Shown piece after piece: positions 24,016 through 37,209 of a stretch of DNA of 64,000 nucleotides. The translations under genes were made by a program, and so were the position numbers. Each line of letters begins with the position of its first letter. Within the stretch, counting starts at the first letter, position 1. The stretch lies in contig JAJGOT010000256.1 in NCBI GenBank assembly GCA_022457155.1, positions 1-64,000 of the forward strand. Reading direction: 5' to 3'. The stretch is from Cladopsammia gracilis (taxonomy: Eukaryota > Cnidaria > Anthozoa > Scleractinia > Dendrophylliidae). The notes beneath the pieces were generated by a model. The model had not been told where the DNA came from, ran no database searches, and worked only from the letters and a program-made list of their open reading frames with translations.

Positions 24016-27000
24016 AAAAAAAATCGAAATTCAAAGGAGTTTTCTAATAATCAACAACTGATAATATACTATCCTTTAGGATCATCATTGTTCTAGATGT
24101 GGTCCCTGGAGTTTTGAAGTTTAGCTTCACTAAAAGAGGAATGCAAGACGGCCTCATTCTTTTCTTCTTAAAAATTCATACGCGATAGCGCGTTCTTAGT
24201 TCTTCGCTCTCTCTCGCTCTCTCTTCGCCTGAGTTTACATTGTACGAGACCGTGACAGTTGTATGTGCATGAATACACGGAGGAGGACAAAAGAAGAACG
24301 TCATGAGAGCATAAAGCTGCCTCGCGTGTAGTAATCACATTAAAACTTGTAATCAATCGTAATCTTATTAACAGTTGGCACCTTTTTATCTTTATTTTAT
24401 CTATTGAAAACCTGGATATTAACAGAGCTTTCTTTCTCAGTGAATAAGGGCACCCTTTGGGACGTCACTTTCCTTCGGCTCAACTTACGAACACAACTTT
24501 GTAGTAGCGATAGGTTTAATAATTTTTGTGTTTCTTTACACAAGTTAGAGTACTTTGTTAAATAGAACACAACGAAAGTTTTGGTGTGTCCACAGTTGCT
24601 GCTACGTGGCTATCAGTACTCAATACTGCAATAAGCAGTTTCGGATGATTCACATAGGGTCACGGGTTTTACACACAATCATTTGAATGCCCAGTTCATA
24701 ATAATACAACGGGGCATTGAAACATAGATTGAAATGGCTTTCATGGGTAATTAGTTTTGTCGAGACAAATTTTGTTTACACGGGAGGGAATCAGCCGTGC
24801 ATTCAAGCCTAACATAACTGTCTCTTTTGTCTCTGTTGCACTGAATTCATCAGCAGAACGGTTGAATCTTTCACAAAATAACAAACACTGCGAACAGCTA
24901 TATAATTCAGTAATGTAGCTTTTTGGAAATCTTATCACGCTTTAGAACAGCAATCTAGCCTGTATCCGGAAAAAAATGTTGCTTTTAGACATGTTCGAGA
25001 ACGAAATGGTAAACAAAATTTCGCTCGAGGCCTATAAACAATTAACAAAGACCTGGTGTAATATCGTGCTCATTATATTCAAATCGACGAGTAAATTATG
25101 ATAACTTTATCAATCACAACGCTTTCAAATTTGTTTTGTCATGCACCGGCGACTTTCCGAGAAAACACTGACTAAACCACTGAAAAACGTTTCGTTGTAA
25201 ACTAGGTTTTTCTTTTCACCGATCTGAACGAAACCCCTCTAAAATTCAACCTTTCTTTTTCATTTTGACAGTAACCGTGAAAGCTGGCTTCAGAAGTACC
25301 AGCAAAGGAAATTGGCAACTTTCAGCTGGTGGTTTTAATATCTAAAAATAACAACTGCCGAAAACGTCTTTTGTAAACAAGCAGATGAGTGGATCAAATA
25401 TAGCTTCCGGAGTCACGTTTAAGGCAAAAAAATACAGAGAAAAGAGTGATATTGCATCGAGGTCGACGAAGATACATTACGCATGAATAAAATCACCAAG
25501 TAGCCAAGAGCTGGAGAAAGCTAAAAACCCGGGCTAAAAATTCGGCTTAACCACGAGAGAAGAAGAAGAAAAAAAACTTTCTTTTCGTTGCCAGTTCAGT
25601 GCCTTTTCGTTTTCTCGGGGGTCTAATTTTGCCAAACGTAACAAGATGGTATAGTTTCAAACTTTGTGTGCATAATGAAATTTTAGCGATATGGGCAACG
25701 GATAAAAGCCGACACCAAGTGCGCGCTCTAGTGTCGACCCTCCCTCTCTCAAAAGCAACAAAGTTTTATCGAGGACTGCCATGAAAAAATCATTCGCCTA
25801 CGTTGAATTTCATTGTTGAAAAAATTGAATCTATTGTTCGCAAAACGTGGATGTTTTAGCAAACTGGCCGGAATAAAAATTTGCGCACTTTAATTTTCGG
25901 GTCTATAGAACGATGAATCTCCAAAACGATCCCTGCGCGGTGAAAATGATTAAAGGCGACAGAGTATACATGTCAAAAGCAAAGTAACTTTTCAGATTTA
26001 TTCCTGTTTCGCTTTATACACGCAAAGAACCGCAATGGAAAACATAAATGTATGAATTCTTGGACAGTTGCGGTAAACCAAGCGACATTGTGGTTTCACA
26101 GCTAAAATAAACAACTGCCTAAGTCTGGCAAAATGGTAAAATTTTAGCAGGGAATTATTTATTTTACTCTCGCTCGCGGCTCTCTAAAGATCTCAAGAAA
26201 CCGTCACCCTTGAAATGCAATGCTACAAAAGATTGAAGAACAAAACCGCAGCATAAAATCTGAGTGATGAGGCACACGTCTTCTGGGTTTTATCCAGACA
26301 ATATTACCAATTGGGAAAGAAAGAAAAATTTCAGTACCTATCACTTTCATTGAATGGTTACACATGGTGGAAAATTGTTATGAGGGAGTTAAAGAAACTT
26401 TCATATGTTGTTAAGATACATTTCTTCTCTTTCTCCGTTTTTATTTTTTATTTCTATTTATTCTCAAGGATGATATCACGTATTAATATTAGATGCTGTT
26501 CACGGTTTAGAACGGAAATAATTAAAGATTCTTTGTCTTACTATCAAAAGTTCCGGATCTGAAGTGGATATCATGTGAAAATGTTCGCGGGCAAATCTAA
26601 TGCGTGCCGTTACATGAAATCTTCTCGAACCTTCTACTGGTTTGTTTTTCAAGGAGCTCCAAGCTTATTTTAAGTTGCAATAATGTGTAGCGCCGGAGTG
26701 ATATATATAACATGTACAATTCCACTGATCGAGTAGATAACTTACAGTGATCATAAAGACATTGAAGTACACCACAAATTTAGAGTATGACGATAAACTG
26801 CAAAATATACAGAAATTTCAACTTCAGTGGCATTTTTGTTCAATATTCAAACATGGTTAACTAATCGAAACTTCGAAATGATCGCAGCATCATATTAAAG
26901 CACGTGGCTTGCTGTAGCTCAGGTCAAATGACTCGAAAAAAATGAAATTCAAACTTGAAAAATGAAATTTTGAATCTTTTCACAAAATAGAAAAAAAATT

Positions 27001-28085
27001 ATTACTGGAAGGTACAACTCAATGAAAAGCTATAGCTACCATTTTTAATAATCACACTTGAACAAATGAAAGATCCGCTGAGTTTTAAGTTTGGTTTCAG
27101 CTAGTCACGTTCGCTGAAGCTGTGTGGCCGTTATTGCATCATGTGTTGCTCTTGTAGTGAAATAATCGTCCCATATAGCATGATATTGATGTATCGGCAC
27201 GGCAGGACACCAATATTTATCGATATTCGATTTCAAATCATACGCGTGCGTTTGCATGAAATTAATCACGGCTTTGTATTGACTTCTTATGTTTTGACAC
27301 CGAAAATCACGTTTATTACTGAAATAATAGCTAAATATCGTCAGAAATGACAGAATAACATGATTTTCGCATTATGACCACAGTCCATTCGCTTTTTAAA
27401 ATGTCTGGCTTAGCTTTTCTGAACTGACTACAGTTTGTTTACCTGTTTTCGCGAAGTTTGAGTAAACTTTACCAACTTTGATCATAATTATAAAGTCATC
27501 AAAGAGATGTAGGAAATTTGATGACGTTGATTTGGTGCGATCGAAGCGTTCCGATTTCTATTTTTGACCTCTTAAAATTGTTAAACCTAAGCGGCGACTG
27601 CGGTTAACAAAAATAAATTTCCGTGTTATGATGCAGAAGATGAATTCATTTCGTGTGACAATGCGCACTCGATCAGGACGCCACCGAAAACAATAACTTC
27701 AACATTCTAACAAAGGTAATTAGATGACGCAAGCGGATGCAATCGGAGAAACTTCGAGAGTTCGGTACGTGCCGAAGTTTCCACGAAGAAACACACGTCA
27801 TCGACGAGAATAAAAAAAGCCAACTCAAGGATGCTTTTGAAAGTGATTCCGTTTATATTGCGCAACATTGCACTAGTACTTCACCAACATTTTTTAAGTT
27901 ACCGAAATAAAACAAAACAATATTTAGCCTGAGAAAGCAGACGTTTTTTCCGGCACCCGGTACATTATTTTATTTAAACTGAGGAGCTGTTAGGAGGTTT
28001 CGCGTGAAATGTGACCGGTGCAGTTTTTATTTTCTGTGATATGTGATCATAAAATAATAAAATCCGTGAACTGTGAACTTGAGCT
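24016..28085. other. Intergenic, nothing recognised
   Basis: AT-rich sequence with scattered ORFs of 60-83 codons, none with a known domain. A ctctctcgctctctct simple repeat is at about 24207. No tRNA or exon chain could be supported. Confidence 0.3.
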
Positions 28086-28086
28086 T

Positions 28087-28125
<39 letters not shown>
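28087..28125. repeat. (TA)n microsatellite
   Basis: Long TA run followed by tttatatatc. Confidence 0.9.
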
Positions 28126-28129
<4 letters not shown>

Positions 28130-29395
28130 CAGTGATTCTAACAGAAAACCTGCACTTTTTCAGTGAAAAATGACGGTAAACCCTACTAAATAATGCCAAA
28201 TTTTTCCAGAATAAAGTAGGGTTTCAATAGGATAAGATCAGTGCAGTGTTGTCAACACAGTGATCAAAGAAAAGACTTGGTGATAGGCTTATTTCAATAC
28301 CTCGTTTTTACAAACAACGTTTGAAATTTAGAAGTAACTTTTAGCATTTTGAGCAATTTTCAGCACCTTTGACACCTTTTGACCATTTTTCGTGCTACAA
28401 CACAAATTATCTGATATCTTGTCTTGAAATAAAAATAATTTCGCGATTGCTTTGGTTCAACCGGCCATTCTGACGGAACCAGCCGGGCGTAAAACCACTG
28501 AAAACCAATCGTGACTTGATTGCACGCTTTTTCGCGCGCTTGGCGGCAGCTTTACTTTACTTCACTTTTTTCCCTCCCTTGTTCTCTAATTTTCCGTTTT
28601 TTCCCCTTGATATTTGTCTTAACTAGAATCATTTTTTCAGAATGACCTCACGTAATTGCTGGAGAAAGTGAAAATATTTAACAAGAAGTGGCAATTTGTG
28701 GGAATACCAAATTTTTCTTCGATTTTGCCAGTCAATTTCACTGGGTTTCAGTTGTGTGTATTCTGGCCCAATTCAGGAGATCGCTCACCTCTGAGGACGT
28801 TTTGGAAGATATTAATTTTTCATCCTGCATAAGTCGGTCATCAAAGACAACTTGAACAGTTGACAATCGGCTCATGGCATCTTTTGTCTTAAAAAGTGAT
28901 GACGTCACAAATGGTACAAGAGCCCTTGCTCTTCAAGGGTGCTTTGGGGCGGCTTAAGAGTCTGTGAGTTAACTGATATCGTATTGCTTTTAAAAAAGGA
29001 CATTTGTATCAATAAATAACTATGAAAGATAGTTTTTCCTAGTGAACTGAAACTAGTATAAACTGCCTTTGGATACTGATGGCCGGCCAGGTGAAACTGG
29101 TTTGAAACTTAAAAAAAAAGAAATGGTCAGTGTTTTGAAGTTGTTCCCTTGTGTCTTGGAAAAATCACTAAAAAATGATTTTAGTTTGTTTTCCCTTTGA
29201 GGAGTCACTTTATATTTTTCTCTCAGTTTTCTAAAAAGCATTTTATGCATGAACAAAGGTACTCAGTAACATAGTTAGCACCATTTTGTTTCCCCTCCCC
29301 CCAAAAAACAACAACAACAACAAAAAACAGTAAATTTACATTGCCATAGCCACTTTTAAATGAGTGTTGATTTCACTGCATAGCCAGCAAACACG

Positions 29396-29890
29396 ATTTG
29401 CTGGCTATGATTCACCTGTCAATACCTAATTAATGAACCAAGGCAAAATTATAAGGGTTTGTATGAGTGATCAGAGCATAAAGGCACCAATATCTTGCCT
29501 CCAAATTTCACTAGGATGCTGATTTTTGGCAAGCGGGCGTTTTTCGTCATGCCCTTTCCGAATTTCTAATCAAATCCCATAATTTCTCAAATTTAGTTTA
29601 TGTGACTCATCACTTTAGTACAATTTGCCCATAAAATGAACTGACAGGTTTTTCAAACACGCCTTGCTGGCTATGATTCACATGTCATTATTTGCCCAAG
29701 ATAAACCAATGGTGAAGGAATTCGCCCATAAAATGAACTGACAGGTTTTTCAAACATGATTTGCTGGCTATGATTCACGTGTCATTATTTGCCTAAGATA
29801 AGCCAATGGTAAAATGAAATGAGCTGACAGGTTTTTCAAACACGATTTGCTGGCTATGATAATTGCCTGTCACCATTTGCCTAATAAAGA
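29396..29890. repeat. Direct repeats with gctggctatgattcac
   Basis: The segment gctggctatga..cac(c/a)tgtca recurs at about 29400, 29666, 29763 and 29849. The last three are spaced 97 and 86 bp apart and share gacaggtttttcaaacac and cgcccataaaat. A locally amplified sequence, lying next to a different repeat (29446-29610). Confidence 0.7.
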
Positions 29891-32096
29891 CAATGGTGAA
29901 GGAATTCGCCCATAAAATAAGCTCAAAGCTAAAAAAAATAAGCTCAAAGCTCTTACTTCCTGTAAAAGAAACAAAGACATCCACAAAGAACAAGATCTGT
30001 GCATTTCCTTCTGACAAAATCATGATGACAAATCATGTCTGGTGATTCATTACACACCAATCATGGAGGGTAAATCATAACTGGTGAATCATGTTTAAAA
30101 AAATGTTTAAGATCTGTATTTCAGGAAGTCAAAATCGACTCTGTGAACTCAGTTCATGTGTGAATATCACTCACCCAGTTTTGTTTGTCGCCTCCAGGTG
30201 CGAGTACATTTTCAACATAAACTGTATGCACACTGTTTGAGCTAATTCTGTGGAATTCAATGGTGAATGAATCTTTTAATGCCATGGTGCACATGGATAA
30301 GCTTGCAGTAACATATTGTCAATATCTACAACACACATGAATATACAGATTATTGAGATAGGGAGGATAAAAAATGGTTATCATCTACAAGTGTGGACAC
30401 CAGTACATTCACATGTAATGCGATACTGTTGCATGATGCCCAGTGCGGTGACGGAACCAGACCATCCCACTGATGAAGAGCTATGCACAAAATGTTTGTT
30501 ATTTCAGCAAGAAAAACCATCTGACACTTTAGCAAAGAATATTTTTCATTTTTTGTAATAATCTAAAATAATTTCAGTAGGGTGTCACACGCACTCAGGG
30601 TTTAAATCAGGCCGATTTACGGATCTTCTGCAAATTTAATAGGGGTGGCAGGCCCCCATGCCCCTCCACCACTGTGGGGGTAAGGAGAGTGGGTCTTTAA
30701 CAACAACTATTTATTGACAGTATTTAAAATAGAAACAATATTGATTGTCCCGCAAATAGATACGAAGCTAATCTAGGCGGGGCAAGCAAAGCAATAACAC
30801 ACTTTAAAAAAAGAAAACTAAGCATACAGATGTTGTTGGAAAAAAGTGCACAGAGGAATCCCACACTGAATTCCTATATGTACACTGTATTTGACAACAT
30901 GGTTGCCCTGATTACCCAGGATCCCCAACAAGCGTGAAGTCCTCTATTTGCATAGTAGGGGGGGGGGGGGGGGGGCAGGGGCATCAAAATCTCCCGCTTC
31001 CCATACCTTTGTGTCCCTTTGTGTCCCTACTCCCACCCTGACACGTGTACATATGTCATGTCACCTCATTCATGACCAATGACATAACCAACCACCAGAA
31101 CTGATGCTGTTTTTTTTTTAAGCCCAAGTATGAATTTAAGTTTTCTCGCAGTTTTCTGAAGACGTTAAATGGAAGTCAAAAACGTTGTTGGGTTTGTGTT
31201 TTTGACTGGATGATAAGCAATAATAAATAACGAACCAGAGGCGTAGCTGCCTGTACGCCCATACGCACATGCGTGCCCGAAAAAGTCGAAAAATGATTGT
31301 GCATACCTCTGAAAAAGTCCTGGCTACACCCCTGATGAACACTTGCCTTTTTGAATTTCTTAACCTCTTCCCATCCTGCAGAGATCCCGCTTCCCGCCCT
31401 TTCTTCTCCCGTCTCCCGTACCCCTCCCGCCCCCTGTTCTCCCGGGCTCCCGACCCCTGGCCCCCCCCCCCCCCCCCTGCATAAGATCTGACGTTACCTT
31501 TCAAAACTTGTCACTAAAATTGAATACTGACCAGTTCAAAGGCAAAAGCTATAAAATTAGGTTACTTTTAGCGATAACAGCACACTAATGACGTATAAAA
31601 ACATGCAAAAAAAAAAACAATAAGAGCTTACTACAAAACAATAAAGACAATGAAAAAAAATCCTTCCATTTAGCGTCATTAGTAAGAACAAAGATTATTG
31701 ACATAGTACACAAGGATCCCTCGGATCGTATATAGAACATTTAAAAAAGTTTGACTTACCTTCGTACCCGGCAATCAGAATCTTCGTACATTTTATACGA
31801 GTCTTCGAGTGCCGGCCATTTTGAAGAGTTTTGAGGTGGCGGGGAATTGAGCGGGAAACCTTGTACCCAGGGCCTTCTCCGTTTAAAAGGCTGCCAAAAT
31901 ACAAAAGTGTGACGTCACAAATACCTAAATTTGTAAAATTTTGGAATTTGATGAGATTTTCGAAAAGAGCATTATGAAAAATGTCCGCTTGCCAAAATTC
32001 AGAATCTTATTGCAATTTGGGGATGAAAAAGTCAGAATCTTATTGCAATTTGGGGCTTCGATTACTCCATACAAACCCTTCTAATTTTCCCCAGTT
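29446..32096. repeat. Pair of oppositely oriented repeats (29446-29610 and 31905-32096)
   Basis: The left copy starts ttataagggtttgtatgagt and holds tttttggcaagcgggc. The right copy is its inverted relative (gtccgcttgccaaaattc ... ccatacaaacccttctaa) with an internal duplication of cagaatcttattgcaatttg. They may be ends of one 2.65-kb element or two independent insertions. The sequence between has (ACA)n, a poly-G tract (30959-30975) and a poly-C tract (31459-31477). Confidence 0.5.
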
Positions 32097-32336
32097 CTAA
32101 ACGGTTAGAACTGGGATGTAAACTTGTGCAAAATCCAACACTGAGGCCTGCTTTATTTCTTGCATCCCTAGCAAACCACACAATTATTTTCAAGTTCAAC
32201 TTTTATTTTCATTCTGTTACATTTTTATAATAAGCAGGCGAACTGCACCAGGCAATTGACACCTGACGAACAATCGATTGGTCTAACATAACCAATACAC
32301 TGAGCCAATGTACACTCGCAGAGCATAATAATGGTT

Positions 32337-32390
32337 CTCTGTACTTCTGGTAACAACAATAATAATAATAATAATTAATAATAATAAAAC
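32337..32390. repeat. (AAT)n microsatellite
   Basis: Imperfect ATA/AAT trinucleotide run. Confidence 0.8.
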
Positions 32391-32767
32391 TAATTAAGTT
32401 CAAGAATTCAGGTGTTGTCTTAAAGTTCCACGGCGAAAGAATGTCTGACCAACCAACTGCAGGGACATAACAAACTGATAATGTTGTACATAATCCCCAC
32501 ATTTTCAAAAAGTGGTTCTGATTCAGATCGGTTTAATTTATTTGATTTTTAATAATGAAAAATCATTTGCCAACTGGATTGTTAACAAATGACAGAAGTG
32601 GTCTGAATGGATTGCTGGTCAAACTTTCTTTTTTAGGAGAAACAAAAACACTCAAACAGAACATCTCAATTCCAGGTCATACGTTTCAAAGCAACTTAAG
32701 GCTAAAGTAAAGCTTTATACAAGTTCTTTTTCTTTCTTTTTCTTTTTACCCAAGGTTAAATGAAATA

Positions 32768-32938
32768 CAGTCGAGGCTCCCGTAAGCGGACAACCTTTTA
32801 AAACAGAAAAAGTGTCCATAACTAGAGCAGACCGCTTATGGGAATGATTCTTGTAAGAGGAGAATTCAAATGGAGTTTTGTTCAGACAGCTGGCTCTATT
32901 ATTGTTATTAAGAGTGTCCCCTCAGAGAGCTTTGACTG
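32768..32938. mobile_element. pogo/Tigger-like MITE, TA target site
   Basis: Ends CAGTCGAGGCTCCCGTAAGC and the inverted relative ...CAGAGAGCTTTGACTG, flanked by TA (32766-32767, 32939-32940). CAGT..ACTG ends with a TA duplication fit Tc1/mariner, pogo branch. 171 bp, no coding capacity. Confidence 0.65.
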
Positions 32939-33609
32939 TATTAACTAAAGTCATTCTTGCAACTGCTCTTGTTATCACACAATACTTTTCAGAAAATAAA
33001 AACATTGTGTGACAAACAGTACAAAACAGTTGGTGCAAACTAGATTGTCATAAATTACTGGCACACAACAAAGGTCTATGAAATGTCTAGCTTTTACATG
33101 TTTTGTATGAACAAAATACATTATAATATTTGCTAAATTTGCCAACATTTCTGAAGAGATAAATGGATTTTCCATTTTCACAAAAACACCTTTATTAACA
33201 CTAAATTAAACTAGACCATATAACATGTATGACAAAGTGATTGCAAAATGAAATTTAAAAAATGCTTAGACATCAAAATAATATTTTCTGGTAAAGCTTA
33301 TAAAAAAAGCAACTTGTGTGATCTTCAGCAAGGCTAGCCACAAAGTAGCACACTCAAGATGAACTGTAACTACATTTCTATAAAGCAAACATTTTTATAG
33401 ACCTTATTATGAAACAAGCAACCAACTTTACTAGATTGGTTAAGATGTAAAATGATCTTGTGTATTTTTCCCTAGAGGCAATTTTCGTGACCAAAGTTTC
33501 ACTGGTTTGCTAGTGTTAACTCTGATCTTTTATGATTGCATGCAATTTAATACTATGCATTTTTAAACCTTTTAAAATCCTTTCTATATAATTACCTGCC
33601 CTTTTATTG

Positions 33610-33800
33610 AATTTCTCAACCCCATCACTCTCAGAGTCAATTATGGAGACGTGTAGTGAAGTTCTAACTTTTACATCTGTGGATGAAATTCTAGACTCCA
33701 AATATTTTGAAGCTACTGGGATGTAAGTGCTGTTAGTATATTGAACTGTACATGGTTGTTCCAACTTTTGCAGCTGTGGATGGAATCTTAAATTGATTTG
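33610..33800. repeat. Degraded 88-bp family copy
   Basis: Left end cactctcagagtcaattatg and gtgaagttctaacttt are clear; the following unit is strongly diverged (catctgtggatgaaatt, gcagctgtggatggaatc). Confidence 0.55.
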
Positions 33801-33812
33801 CACATTCATGTA

Positions 33813-34278
33813 CAGTCAACTCTCTCTAAGACGGACACCGTCAGGACCGGCCACAACTGTCCGTCTTAGAGAGGTGTCCGGCTTATAGAGAGGTGAGGTA
33901 ACGCAACACCAGTTATTCTTAGATAATCAAGCTAAATTGACCTATGTACAATGAATACACGTCTGTTTTAAGTCTGTTTAAAGTCGTTCACTTAAGCAAA
34001 ACCTACAAACTGGAACAACAATATTAAAAAAGTGGACTCTTGTTCATATTCAGCACCTACATTTCCTTTTTGAAGTATAGTATTTTTCACTAAAAAAAGC
34101 ACTTCTCAAGTGTCCGTTGACAGTTTCAAATTGTCCGTTCTCCGTCTTAGAGAGGTATCCATCTTATAGAGAGTTTTGTTACAGTGAAATAACTGAAAAA
34201 CGGCAGGGAGCAACACCAGCTGTCCCTCTTATAGAGGTGTCTGTCTTATAGAGGTGTCCGTTAAGAAAGAGTTGGCTG
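33813..34278. mobile_element. pogo/Tigger-like non-autonomous element, 466 bp
   Basis: Ends CAGTCAACTCTCTCTAAGAC and inverted ...GTTAAGAAAGAGTTGGCTG with flanking TA (33811-33812, 34279-34280). Subterminal copies of gtccgtcttagagaggt on both strands form several short palindromes, typical of this group in the window. Confidence 0.75.
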
Positions 34279-35814
34279 TACATCTATTTTTGTTTTGTAA
34301 TCATCATCACTCCCAAAAAAGACCTACAGTTAACGCACAAGAACCTGTTAAATGTACATGTAGAACCTAGATCTGAAAGAAGAACTTTGGCTCCAAACAG
34401 CCTAAATTTATTATTAATTTATTTTCAAATTGGGTATTAGTTAAAAAGTCATCAAACAGATAAACAAGCATTTGGTTAACCTCAAGTGGCTTTTTGTATA
34501 AATTAGCATTTTCCTACATAATTTGTTACTTGTATTACATTACATCATTACTTTTCAGTAATTTTGTTTTTCTTTGAGTTAGGAATAACCTCTTGCAGGG
34601 TGATTAGGAAAATGATGGGTTTTATATGTAGCTTTTTACTCTTAGCAGTATTAGGATTGACACAACAGCTATAAATAAAATGTTTTTTTTTTTACAGCTG
34701 ATTTAACTGCTAAATGTACATCCAGCTTTTCAAACATAACTCATTGTGTTCTTATGATTCAGCTATTGTAATTCACCAATGATCAGAAAACAGAGACAGA
34801 AATTTGCAGACCTTCTTTCTCTTGATGGATTTACAGAATTTTATAAGTTGGTGCTGTAAAATGCTGGTTGTAAGCCCTGGTCTTATAAAACTTCGTGGGG
34901 GGTGAGCATAAAAATACTGTTTCAAAATGAGCTGATAAGAAATAAGTATAAGGTGAGACTGAACATACAGCATTATCGAAATCAATTTCCATGTCTAGTT
35001 CACAGTGGCTGGGCTTCCCACTTGGATCTCACTGTCATCACCACTAACGTCATTGTAACTGTCATACTCTTCCTATAAGCAGCGTGCTTATTAGCAGGGG
35101 GCTTATAACCCGCATTTTACGGTGTTTGCTCTGTAAAATCATTTTATTTGTCAACTTTCCTCACCATTTTCTTATCATGGGCAATTATGTAGACAAGTTA
35201 GGGCCAGTGAATGACGTTTGAAAAAGTCAGGTCTATGCAAAGCAGTGAAACTCACTGCAAATGTATATTTAAAGAAACAACAGTTATTTTCAAATACCTT
35301 CTATTATAATTGCATCTACTAAACTGTGCAAGATGATCTAATAACATTCAGTACAATAATCACTCCTCACACTAAACAAATAATAAACAATAAAAACACT
35401 TAGTCCAAATTGTAATATTCTTTGAAACACTTATTATATTGGCAGGGGGAATGTTATATCTATTGAGGATGCTTGCTATACGAGGCTCAAGTAGTTGGCA
35501 ATGCCCTTGGAAATTGATATTTACAAAAATATATAATAAAAAGGGTTTAAAAAAAGTGAAGAACTTCACAAACTAGAAACAAAAAACTGGGCCACCGTTG
35601 GGGCTACACTAAAAATCAGTTCTATTAATGGAGTAGCTGCATTGAGGAGGTCAATCTTATGCATGGGAACTCTTGTTCGGGTTAAAGAATAGCCATTACA
35701 GGCCAGGCTTGGTTTGAAACCGAGGCTGGCTGATGAAAATGACAGTAATTTCACTACAACACACTCAGTCTTTTGTTTTTATATTGTGGGTAGTTTTTAA
35801 ATGACAAAAATTCC
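34279..35814. other. Intergenic, nothing recognised
   Basis: AT-rich; no exon, RNA gene or clear repeat that I can support. Confidence 0.3.
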
Positions 35815-36330
35815 TTCACTCCCAAGAGTGCCCAAAGATCAAAACAAGAACAAATAAAAAAAATTTGTTTTGTAAAATAATGAAAAACAAATCTCAGCAC
35901 CACCTGAAAGTACTGCTCAGTAGCTTTCATTTGAATGGTCACACTTTAGGATTTCACTCACAGACTCAAAAGTTAGAACCACCTTGCACAGCATAATAAA
36001 CAGCACCAAAGGAAAGTATTGCTCAGTAGCTTTCATTTAAATGGTCACACTTTAGGATTTCATTCACAGACTCAAAAGTTAGAACCACCTTGCACAGCAT
36101 AATAAACAGCACCACAGGAAAGTACCGCTCAGTAGCTTTCATTTTAATGGTCACACTTTAGGATTTCACCCACACATTCAAAAGTTAGAACCACCTTGTA
36201 CAGCATAATAAACAGTACCACGGAAAGTACTGCTCAGCAGCTTTCATTTGAATGGTCACACTTTAGGATTTCATACACAGAACCACCTTGTTCAGTGTCA
36301 GGGAAGTAAGTGTACTGCTCTATACCTTTC
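35815..36330. repeat. 106-bp array carrying the 88-bp family end sequence
   Basis: Begins ccttcactcccaagagtgcc, the same end that closes the 88-bp elements, then a variant of the unique tail, then four 106-bp units (gcataataaacag at 35991, 36097 and 36203, exact 106-bp spacing). This links both tandem families to one type of element. Confidence 0.85.
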
Positions 36331-36720
36331 AAAGGTTAAGGGTTTTTTTTTTGTCCATAGATTAAAAATTTGAACCATATCACAAAACAGAAAATTTGAT
36401 TCCACAGTGAAAGGATGAATAATGCAGCAACAATAACCAAGCAGCTGTAGTGCGAGGAAGTCCTGTGATGCTCAAATGCAATGAATAAACAATAAAGGAA
36501 AAACAACAAACTAACTTATTTAAAATTTAATTCTATGTACACTTTCTTAAACTCTAGATTGATTCTCTCACTTGTTTTTTACAAAAAAGAAAAAAACTAC
36601 CACAACTGTTTTATTACCTCAATGTATTGTGGCTTCTTGGGTTGAGGAGTGTTCTGTTTTGTAGAGACAACTTGTCAATCTTCCAAACAGCTTGCATAGC
36701 AATGGCATCTTCTTGAGCAC

Positions 36721-36726
36721 TTTATT
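36721..36726 (-). terminator. Candidate poly(A) signal of the minus-strand KLF gene
   Basis: TTTATT on the + strand reads AATAAA on the - strand, about 485 bp past the stop codon. It is the most plausible hexamer by distance, but other AT-rich candidates occur nearby (for example about 36609) and no clear GT-rich element follows. Confidence 0.35.
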
Positions 36727-37209
36727 CAATAGTATTACAATGTAGTTGCAAATGAAAAATGCCAAAATTCAATCCTTCTTTTGAAGTGTAGAGTTTCGTG
36801 ATTCAGACCTTTCACCAACGATAACATTTTCAGTGAAAAGTCCACCCTGGCAACTAAATTTTTTTCTTCTCCTTATGATCGAGTGCGGAAGCAGTGCTTG
36901 TTATTAAATAAATGCTAAAACAACAGCATACAGTTTTACGTAGATATGCATTTTCCAAGTTGTGCTACAGCGTTCAGGTTGTTAAGACACTCTCCTACTG
37001 TATTGTGACATGAGTTGTCCCATTGCAAGATAAAATAATTACTAAAATCAGAAGATGTCGCTGCCTTCCTCTCTATTCTAGCCTCATGAAGGAAAAAACC
37101 CTGATCCGCTGACCATGCCGGTAGACCAGGCAGGTGGACCAGGCAGGCCAATCCTGCAGCTTCTACTATTCAATAGTCACTCTATAAGAAGCCCAATTGA
37201 AAAACCAAT

